DNA of 19,322 nucleotides from Prevotella sp. UBA3294 (GTDB lineage: Bacteria; Bacteroidota; Bacteroidia; Bacteroidales; Bacteroidaceae), in NCBI GenBank assembly GCA_002361535.1, contig DETG01000092.1, positions 899 to 20,220 on the forward strand, in the 5' to 3' direction. The notes below the pieces were generated by a model. It searched no databases, was not told the origin of the DNA, and saw only the letters and a program-made list of their open reading frames with translations. The position numbers were made by a program, and so were the translations under genes. Below, piece after piece: positions 12,877-19,322 of this stretch; position 1 is the stretch's first letter; every line of letters starts with the position of its first letter.

Positions 12877-14916
12877 ATGAGAATCAGTGGGAAGATGAAA
12901 AAGGGTATGAAACGAGGAAGGAATGCGTTGCGTTTCTACCAATCGTCTGTCATGCATTTCCTGTTCGTATGTTTCTGCCTTTCCTTCTGTCTTCCCTCCA
13001 TGGCTCAATATAACATCGACAGGATCCTGAATGCGGGCAGAGGAGCACTCTATTATGAGGACTATGTGCTCTCGATGCAGTATTTCAATCAAGTGATCGC
13101 TGCCAAGCCCTATATGTATGAGCCTTGGTACTATCGTGCCATCGCCAAGTATAACTTGGATGATTACCAAGGGGCAGAGCAGGATTGCAATGAAGCCATT
13201 AACCTGAATCCTTATATTTCAGGTCTTTACGATCTGCGCGGTGTTTGCCGTATCCGACTGCAGAAATTCAAGGAGGCTGCAGCCGACTACGACATGGCAA
13301 TCCTTCACGACCCAACCAGTCAGGGCTTGTGGTATAACCGTGCCTTATGTCGTATCCAAGACAAAGATTATGAAAAGGCACACTTCGAACTTGATTCCAT
13401 GATGAACCGTTGGAAAAGTAATGCCAAGGTGTATCAGCTGAAGGCTGAAGTGTGCATGCAACAGAAAGATACACTCAAAGCTTCTTCTTTCCTCGACAAG
13501 TCGTTGGAACTGGATCCCTATGACGGTGAAGCATGGACGGTGCGTGCTATGATCAGTCTGAGTCGAAGGAAATGGAAGGATGCCGATGAACAGTTAGGTC
13601 GTGCCATTCACCTGAAGCCTACGGTGGTAGGCAATTATGTGAACAGGGCATTGGCCCGGTACAATACTAATAACCTCAGGGGGGCTCTGGCCGACTATGA
13701 CAAAGCACTGGAATTAGATCCCAATAACTTCTTGGCACATTATAACCGTGGACAGTTACGGGTGCAGGTGGGTGATGATAACCGGGCTATCTCCGACTTC
13801 GACTTCATCATCCGCATGGAACCGAACAATATCATGGCCATCTTTAACCGTGCTCTCTTGCTCGACAGAACTGGAGATATGGAGGGTGCCATACGTGACT
13901 ATACCCGAGTGATCGATGAGTTCCCCAACTTCTGGACAGGTCTGCAGTACCGCGCTAACTGCTACCGTCGACTGGGCATGACGGCTAAGGCTGAACAGGA
14001 TGAGTTCCGTATTCTGAAAGCACAGATGGACAAACATTTAGGTATCCAGCCGCGATGGAGCAAGAACAAGCAGAAAGAGGTGCGTAAACTGAGCGACATC
14101 GATATGAACAAATATAACCAGCTGGTGGAAGCCGATGAGAACGAGGTGGAGCATGAATATGCGAGTGCTTACCGAGGGAAGGTGCAAAACCGCAAGGTTG
14201 ATGACGAGCTGATGCCGATGTATGAACTTTCGTTCCTGCAACAGACGGAAGGATTGAAGTCGTTCGCGGCTTTTGATCATGACGTGGAGCAATTCAACCG
14301 CACGGCAAAGCCGAATCACCCCCTTCATATCATTTGTCATCATCAGGTGCTCACACAAAAGGAAGCACAGCACTATTTCGCCCTTATCGATTCCCTCACA
14401 GACCGTATTGCCACGATTACTGACCTTAGGAAGGATCGTCATGTACTGATTCAGCGCGCCGTGGCATATAGTGTGGTGCAGAATTTCGATGCGGCCATTA
14501 ACGACCTTACCGCTTACGTGCAGATCGACAGTACGGCTTCGATTGCCTATTGGCAGCGGGCTGTGTGCCAGTCGCTCATGAACGAGTTCAATCAGTCGCA
14601 GGGCATGGAGGGAAACCTGAAGGCTGCACGTACCCTTGCCGACTTCGATGAGGCCTTGCGTTTGAACCCGCAGAACGCTTTTGTCTATTACGATCGTGCC
14701 AACCTGTATGCGGCGCGGAAAGACTATGTGCATGCCATTGATGACTATACCAAAGCCATCTCTTTGGAACCCGGCCTTGCTGAAGCTTACTACAACCGAG
14801 GACTGGCACGTATTCGTAACGGAAATAAGAAGGAAGGAATCAACGATCTGAGTAAGGCGGGAGAACTGGGATTATATGATGCCTACAGCGTAATCAAGAA
14901 ATACCGAGACAAATGA
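12877..14916 (+). CDS. Exported TPR-repeat protein
   Basis: About 679 residues from ATG 12877 (alternatives at 12895 and 12907). A basic N terminus and hydrophobic run ending SMA-QYN form a signal peptide, so the protein acts outside the cytoplasm. The body is at least nine TPR units in two blocks. The first covers about residues 50-380 (repeated W/Y-x-x-R-A, DYDKALELDPNNFLAHYNRG), the second about 535-670 (DFDEALRLNPQNAFVYYDRA, DDYTKAISLEPGLAEAYYNR), separated by a divergent charged region. TPR arrays bind proteins and no enzyme motif is seen. It starts 11 nt after def and its stop overlaps the next start (ATGATGA). A similar TPR gene between def and thrS is, as I recall, common in Bacteroidales. 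Confidence 0.88.
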   Translation: MRISGKMKKGMKRGRNALRFYQSSVMHFLFVCFCLSFCLPSMAQYNIDRILNAGRGALYYEDYVLSMQYFNQVIAAKPYMYEPWYYRAIAKYNLDDYQGAEQDCNEAINLNPYISGLYDLRGVCRIRLQKFKEAAADYDMAILHDPTSQGLWYNRALCRIQDKDYEKAHFELDSMMNRWKSNAKVYQLKAEVCMQQKDTLKASSFLDKSLELDPYDGEAWTVRAMISLSRRKWKDADEQLGRAIHLKPTVVGNYVNRALARYNTNNLRGALADYDKALELDPNNFLAHYNRGQLRVQVGDDNRAISDFDFIIRMEPNNIMAIFNRALLLDRTGDMEGAIRDYTRVIDEFPNFWTGLQYRANCYRRLGMTAKAEQDEFRILKAQMDKHLGIQPRWSKNKQKEVRKLSDIDMNKYNQLVEADENEVEHEYASAYRGKVQNRKVDDELMPMYELSFLQQTEGLKSFAAFDHDVEQFNRTAKPNHPLHIICHHQVLTQKEAQHYFALIDSLTDRIATITDLRKDRHVLIQRAVAYSVVQNFDAAINDLTAYVQIDSTASIAYWQRAVCQSLMNEFNQSQGMEGNLKAARTLADFDEALRLNPQNAFVYYDRANLYAARKDYVHAIDDYTKAISLEPGLAEAYYNRGLARIRNGNKKEGINDLSKAGELGLYDAYSVIKKYRDK

Positions 14917-16769
14917 TGAAAATGCCAAGAGTCTATCTCATTCTGTTCTTGTCTGTTCTCCTGACAAGGGTGTCTGCCGACAACAAGCTGACAGGCAGGG
15001 TTATAGGTACGCAGGAGAGTGTGGACTATCATACATCTGCCAAGTCAACGACCGTCAATACATGTTCTCATGCCTTCGATGGAGACATGAGCACCTTTTT
15101 CGCCTCTTGGGAAAGAAGTCGCACCTGGGCAGGACTCGACTTAGGCTCTCCTCATGTCATCACACGTGTGGGGTGGGCACCCCGTGATGACAGTCATGGT
15201 CCCGACAGGGTTGTCTTAGGACTGTTCGAGGGTGCGAACAGAGAGGATTTCATGGACGCCCTTCCCTTGTATATCATTGATGAAAAAGGTACTGTCGGAA
15301 TGATGTCGTATGCCGACGTCTCATGCACCCGTGGCTTTCGATACGTCAGGTATGTCGGACCTTCCGATGCCCGCTGTAACATCGCCGAACTGGCATTTTA
15401 TGGTCATGCGGGAGAGGGAGATGACTCCCATCTGTACCAACTTACCAACCTGCCTACCGTTACTATTCATACAGAAGATGGAGTACTACCTTATGATAAA
15501 GAACATGAGATCAGTTCACAGTTGATGATCATCTCTAATGAGGGAAAGCATCTTCTTTCTGAGCCTGGGTCTGTCAGGGAAAGAGGTAACGCATCACGTA
15601 CTTTTCCAAAGAAACCGTACCGGATCAAGTTCAAGGAGAAACAGCGGGTAATCGACTCTCCGGCCAAAGCGAAGAAATGGACGCTGATCAATAACTATGG
15701 TGATAAGACACTGATGCGAAACTTGCTCGCGTTCGAGCTGAGTAAGAAAATGGGAATGCCCTATACACCTTATGGTACTGCTGTGGATGTGGTATTGAAC
15801 GGTGAGTATGTGGGGTGCTATCAGCTGTGCGATCAGGTTGAGGTGCACAAGCAACGGGTGAATATTACAGAGATGACTCCCGAGGATTCGGAGGGAAGTG
15901 CCCTCACTGGCGGCTATATGATAGAGGTGGATGCCTATGCCGATCAGGAAATTTCATATTTCTATTCGAATAAAGGGAATCCGGTGACGATCAAATCGCC
16001 CGATGAAGATGAGATTACCAGCGTACAGAAGAATTATATCAAGACTCAGTTCAACAGAATGGAGAGTAACTGGGAGAAACTCCTGGATACCCAGACATTC
16101 CTTCGGCATTTCTTGGTAGGGGAGTTGTCGGGAAACACCGATACCTATTGGAGTGTGTATATGTATAAGCAACGCGATGATGAAATGTTCTACACCGGAC
16201 CGGTTTGGGATTTTGACATCGCTTTCGATAACGACAGTCGGACATTTCCAGTGAACAGCAAATCCGATTATGTGTATCGCAGTGGTGGAAGCTGCGCCGG
16301 GCAGATGAGATCTTTTACAGATAATATCGTTATCAAGAATGAAGCAGCACAGAAAGAGATGCTGGAAATCTGGGATGAGGCAAGAAAAGGAGGGCTCACA
16401 GAAGATCATCTGGTGGCATGGATCGACTCCATGGAGACGACACTGCAGCAGTCCCAGCGACTGAACTTCATGCGATGGCCCATCATGAACAGTTATGTTC
16501 ATCAGAATCCGCGACTATGGGGTAGTTATACAAAAGAGGTGGAGAATGTGCGCCGTTTCATGAGGGAGAGACTGGCATGGATGGACAGACGGTTAGGATA
16601 TGTGTATAAGCCGAGTGCTGTGGAGCGTGTCACCGTTGATCTTTCCCGGCCTTTTGAGGTGTTCACTCCTTCCGGCTTGTCGTGCGGACATGAATTGAAG
16701 GGACTGAAGAGGGGTGTGTATGTAGTTCGCCAAGGGCAGGCTGCTCGGAAGGTGGTGATCCGAGAGTGA
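14913..16769 (+). CDS. Exported CotH kinase family protein with N-terminal F5/8-type domain
   Basis: This 618-residue protein has a signal peptide ([14 protein letters not shown]). Residues about 25-165 form a discoidin-like domain ([32 protein letters not shown]). The CotH domain covers about 180-545: [53 protein letters not shown] at about 406-409 and [11 protein letters not shown] at about 430-440, which hold the expected catalytic Asp residues. CotH proteins are atypical protein kinases in Bacillus; substrates in Bacteroidota are unknown. The last 25 residues ([22 protein letters not shown]) resemble the G-x-Y-x-V...K-V-V tail of type IX-secreted proteins. Translation is probably coupled to the TPR gene by an ATGA overlap. 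It appears inserted between the usual TPR gene and thrS. Confidence 0.88.
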   Translation: MMKMPRVYLILFLSVLLTRVSADNKLTGRVIGTQESVDYHTSAKSTTVNTCSHAFDGDMSTFFASWERSRTWAGLDLGSPHVITRVGWAPRDDSHGPDRVVLGLFEGANREDFMDALPLYIIDEKGTVGMMSYADVSCTRGFRYVRYVGPSDARCNIAELAFYGHAGEGDDSHLYQLTNLPTVTIHTEDGVLPYDKEHEISSQLMIISNEGKHLLSEPGSVRERGNASRTFPKKPYRIKFKEKQRVIDSPAKAKKWTLINNYGDKTLMRNLLAFELSKKMGMPYTPYGTAVDVVLNGEYVGCYQLCDQVEVHKQRVNITEMTPEDSEGSALTGGYMIEVDAYADQEISYFYSNKGNPVTIKSPDEDEITSVQKNYIKTQFNRMESNWEKLLDTQTFLRHFLVGELSGNTDTYWSVYMYKQRDDEMFYTGPVWDFDIAFDNDSRTFPVNSKSDYVYRSGGSCAGQMRSFTDNIVIKNEAAQKEMLEIWDEARKGGLTEDHLVAWIDSMETTLQQSQRLNFMRWPIMNSYVHQNPRLWGSYTKEVENVRRFMRERLAWMDRRLGYVYKPSAVERVTVDLSRPFEVFTPSGLSCGHELKGLKRGVYVVRQGQAARKVVIRE

Positions 16770-16832
16770 TGTCGTCCTTGCTCTTACTGCATTTTTTTAC
16801 CTTATTTATTATATTATATCGAAAGAAAGTGC

Positions 16833-16840
16833 TACCTTTG
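16833..16840 (+). promoter_or_regulatory. Bacteroidota -7 box for thrS
   Basis: TACCTTTG matches TAnnTTTG exactly and lies 29 nt before the thrS ATG. No T-box-like leader could fit in so short a 5' region. Confidence 0.5.
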
Positions 16841-16869
16841 CAGACAAATTCTTTATAAACAACAATAAA

Positions 16870-18813
16870 ATGATTAACATTACATTTCCAGACGGCTCTG
16901 TTCGTTCGTATGAGCAGGGCGTGACAGGACTCGAAATTGCCGAGAGCATCTCGCCAGCCTTGGCACGCAGTGTTATCAGCTGCGGTGTGAATGGTGAGAC
17001 CGTGGAGTTGAACCGACCCATCAACGAGGATGCAACCATTGCACTCTATAAATGGGATGATGAGGAGGGAAAGCATACCTTCTGGCATACCAGTGCTCAC
17101 TTGCTGGCAGAAGCATTGAAGGAGTTGTATCCCGGCATCCAGTTCGGTTTCGGACCAGCCATCGAGAATGGCTTCTTCTATGATGTGCTGCTGCCCAATG
17201 GTGAGCAGATTAAGGAAGGGGACTTCGCGAAGATCGAAAACAAAATGAAGGAACTGGCCGGGAAAAAAGAACCCGTGGTGCGCCGTGAGGTGGCTAAGGC
17301 CGAAGCCTTGAAGGAGTTTGCTGCTGACGGACAGACCTATAAGTGTGAGCATATCGATCAGGACTTGGAAGATGGCACGATCACAACCTATACTCAAGGA
17401 AACTTCACAGACCTCTGTCGTGGTCCTCACCTCGTGAATACCGGAGAGATCAAGGCTGTGAAACTGACGAGTGTGGCCGGTGCTTTCTGGCGTGGTGATG
17501 CAAATCGCGAGCAGATGCAGCGACTCTATGGTATCTCGTTCCCGAAGAAGAAGATGCTGGATGAGTATCTCGTTATGCTGGAGGAAGCGAAGAAACGTGA
17601 CCATCGTATGATCGGTAAGGAGATGGAATTGTTCATGTTCTCCGAAAAAGTGGGTAAAGGTCTGCCTATCTGGCTGCCGAAAGGCACCGAACTGCGTCTG
17701 CGCTTGCAAGATCATCTGCGTAAAGTGCAGAAGCGCTTTGGTTATCAGGAGGTGATTACCCCGCATATCGGAAGCAAGAATCTTTATATTACTTCAGGGC
17801 ACTATGCGCATTATGGGAAGGATTCCTTCCGCCCCATCACCACACCGGAAGAGGGCGAGGAATATATGCTGAAACCCATGAATTGCCCTCACCACTGTGA
17901 GATCTTTGCCAATAAGCCTCGCTCTTACCGTGACCTGCCTCTGCGCATCGCAGAATTTGGAACGGTCTATCGCTACGAGCAGAGTGGAGAACTTCATGGA
18001 TTGACCCGTGTCCGTTCGTTCACACAGGATGATGCCCACCTTTTCTGTCGTCCTGATCAGGTAAAGCAGGAGTTCCTGAACGTGATGGATATCATCAATA
18101 TCGTGCTTACTGCCTTTGGCTTTAACTTTGAAGCCCAGATTTCCTTACGCGACCCTAACGACCATGATAAATATGTTGGAACAGATGAGGATTGGGCTTT
18201 GGCAGAGAAGGCTATCGTGGAGGCTTGTCAGGAGAAAGGCTTGCCAGCTAAGGTGGAATACGGAGAGGCTGCTTTCTACGGACCGAAACTTGACTTCATG
18301 ATTAAAGATGCCATTGGACGCCGTTGGCAGTTGGGAACGATCCAGGTTGATTATAACCTGCCCAAACGTTTTGAACTGGAATATACAGATGAAGACAACA
18401 CGAAGAAGACACCAGTAATGATTCATCGTGCACCATTCGGATCCATGGAGCGTTTCACCGCTGTGCTTATTGAACATACCAGTGGTCATTTCCCCTTGTG
18501 GCTCACACCAGACCAGGTGGCCATCCTGCCGTTGTCGGAGAAGTATAACGACTATGCCAAGGAGGTTGCAAGGAAATTCGAAGTCCAGGGTGTGCGAGCA
18601 ACACTCGACTTGCGTAATGAGAAACTGGGACGTAAGATTCGTGACAACGAGTTGAAACGTATTCCCTACATGGTTATCGTTGGTGAAAAAGAACAGCAAG
18701 ACGGCACCGTTGCAGTACGTCCGCAGGGCGGTGGCGAACAGAGTGTGAAGACCATTCAGGAGTTCATTGATGAGGTGAACACCAAGGTGGCCGAGATGAC
18801 AAAGGACTTTTGA
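16870..18813 (+). CDS. thrS: Threonyl-tRNA synthetase
   Basis: Class II synthetase that charges tRNA-Thr, 647 residues, full length. An N-terminal TGS domain (about 1-62) is followed by the editing domain with H73-x3-H77 ([12 protein letters not shown]) and C183-x3-H187 (DLCRGPH). The catalytic core has Zn ligands C339 ([10 protein letters not shown]) and H390 (DDAHLFC), motif 2 around [18 protein letters not shown], and motif 3 in [13 protein letters not shown]. The C-terminal anticodon-binding domain (about 545-640) includes [20 protein letters not shown]. Next downstream is infC, the standard bacterial pairing. ATG 16870 is preceded by its own promoter-like box. Confidence 0.98.
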   Translation: MINITFPDGSVRSYEQGVTGLEIAESISPALARSVISCGVNGETVELNRPINEDATIALYKWDDEEGKHTFWHTSAHLLAEALKELYPGIQFGFGPAIENGFFYDVLLPNGEQIKEGDFAKIENKMKELAGKKEPVVRREVAKAEALKEFAADGQTYKCEHIDQDLEDGTITTYTQGNFTDLCRGPHLVNTGEIKAVKLTSVAGAFWRGDANREQMQRLYGISFPKKKMLDEYLVMLEEAKKRDHRMIGKEMELFMFSEKVGKGLPIWLPKGTELRLRLQDHLRKVQKRFGYQEVITPHIGSKNLYITSGHYAHYGKDSFRPITTPEEGEEYMLKPMNCPHHCEIFANKPRSYRDLPLRIAEFGTVYRYEQSGELHGLTRVRSFTQDDAHLFCRPDQVKQEFLNVMDIINIVLTAFGFNFEAQISLRDPNDHDKYVGTDEDWALAEKAIVEACQEKGLPAKVEYGEAAFYGPKLDFMIKDAIGRRWQLGTIQVDYNLPKRFELEYTDEDNTKKTPVMIHRAPFGSMERFTAVLIEHTSGHFPLWLTPDQVAILPLSEKYNDYAKEVARKFEVQGVRATLDLRNEKLGRKIRDNELKRIPYMVIVGEKEQQDGTVAVRPQGGGEQSVKTIQEFIDEVNTKVAEMTKDF

Positions 18814-18820
18814 TATTTAT

Positions 18821-18976
18821 CTTTGACCTTTGAACTTTTTGTACTTATAGAACAGCGGAGCTATCGTGCTTGCATGTAGGGTCTGGTGGTGACAAAGCCA
18901 CATTGCCCATTTGCTATCAATTGATGGCTGATTGTTAAAATAATATAAGTGTAATCAAAAAGTTCAAAGTTCAAAG
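18821..18976. repeat. 21-nt inverted repeat flanking 114 nt between thrS and infC
   Basis: The left arm 18821-18841 and right arm 18956-18976 are reverse complements at 20 of 21 positions. Both are built from TTCAAAG-type units, and a further AGTTCAAAG is at 18982-18990. The 114-nt interior has no ORF or tRNA that I can see. It contains ATCAATTGAT and a GTGG/CCAC pair (around 18890) that could add folds. It may be a leader-RNA structure of the infC operon, a small RNA, or a dispersed repeat; I cannot tell which. Confidence 0.5.
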
Positions 18977-18998
18977 ATCATAGTTCAAAGAAAAATAG

Positions 18999-19006
18999 TA
19001 CCTTTG
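18999..19006 (+). promoter_or_regulatory. Bacteroidota -7 box for infC
   Basis: TACCTTTG matches TAnnTTTG exactly and lies 36 nt before the infC ATG, immediately after the TTCAAAG repeats. Confidence 0.5.
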
Positions 19007-19042
19007 CAGCCGATTTCGAAATAAGTTGAACTAAAACAGTTA

Positions 19043-19322
19043 ATGAAGAACGACAAAAAAGGACAACAGTACCGTGTGAACGAGCAGATTCGTGTCCGCG
19101 AAGTACGTATTGTAGGTGACGGGGATTCCATGGTAATCCCCACTCGTCAGGCTTTAGACATGGCCCGCCAGCAGGGTGTTGATCTCGTAGAGATTTCGCC
19201 CAATGCCAATCCGCCCGTATGTCGTCTCATTGACTATAGTAAGTTCCTCTACCAACAGAAGAAACGTGCCAAGGAAATGAAGGCGAAGCAGGTGAAACAG
19301 GAGGTTAAGGAAATCCGTTTCG
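19043..19322 (+). CDS. infC: Translation initiation factor IF-3, N-terminal part (runs off window)
   Basis: The first 93 codons are present. IF-3 binds the 30S subunit and checks start-codon and initiator-tRNA choice. The N-terminal domain shows [36 protein letters not shown] and [19 protein letters not shown], leading into the Lys-rich linker helix. The start is an ordinary ATG (19043-19045), unlike the AUU of E. coli infC. The position after thrS is the standard one; rpmI and rplT would be expected next, outside the window. Confidence 0.97.
   Translation, partial: MKNDKKGQQYRVNEQIRVREVRIVGDGDSMVIPTRQALDMARQQGVDLVEISPNANPPVCRLIDYSKFLYQQKKRAKEMKAKQVKQEVKEIRF

Noticed and set aside
14038..14733. 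231-codon open frame on the minus strand
   Set aside because: Antisense to the TPR gene, with no recognisable motif; explained by that gene's codon bias.
16663..17766. 367-codon open frame on the minus strand
   Set aside because: It lies antisense to the CotH C terminus and to thrS, both clearly coding. Its translation shows no domain and looks like a frame shadow.
18842..18955. tRNA or known riboswitch inside the infC leader
   Set aside because: No cloverleaf pairing or CCA end is visible, and no riboswitch core that I recognise.

Overview
The window looks like a chromosomal segment of a Bacteroidota, most likely Prevotella or a close relative. The grounds are repeated upstream boxes matching the Bacteroidota -7 consensus TAnnTTTG, few Shine-Dalgarno sequences, a DUF4348-type lipoprotein, a YtxH/holin-family envelope trio, a CotH protein with a short C-terminal tail resembling a type IX sorting signal, and the gene run ruvX-def-TPR-...-thrS-infC.

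Left part (1-5940, minus strand, visibly A+T-richer): a defence-like accessory block. In transcription order it holds an Xre-type regulator broken by a 44-nt insertion, a BcgI-like restriction-methylation subunit (PD-(D/E)xK nuclease plus N6-adenine methylase), a two-TRD specificity polypeptide with an extra C-terminal domain, an AlbA_2/GHKL ATP-binding protein, a remnant of a second AlbA_2 gene, and the first 29 codons of a Bro-N-like protein. There is no separate HsdR gene, and the nuclease appears to lie at the N terminus of the methylase chain.

The most interesting point is the junction of the methylase and specificity frames. The specificity frame has no ATG, GTG or TTG before its first TRD. 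It is entered from the methylase gene by a -1 shift at a heptamer G GGA AAA placed directly before the methylase stop codon. An AAGGAG lies 10 nt upstream of the heptamer, and a GC-rich 8-bp stem-loop starts 6 nt downstream. This is the layout of a dnaX-type programmed -1 frameshift. It would make both a 691-residue RM subunit and a fused RM-S chain of about 1,240 residues, close to the size of single-chain type IIB enzymes.

Middle and right part (6216-19322): core genes. A minus-strand cation diffusion facilitator faces, across an intergenic region with two identical 19-bp palindromes, a plus-strand run of DUF4348 lipoprotein, murB and an MBL-fold hydrolase. A minus-strand trio follows (YtxH, holin-family membrane protein, small basic protein). 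Then comes a plus-strand run of SPOR lipoprotein, ruvX, def, TPR protein and CotH protein, tightly packed and in one case overlapping. thrS and infC (cut by the window end) each have their own promoter-like box. No rRNA, tRNA, CRISPR array or intact insertion sequence was seen.
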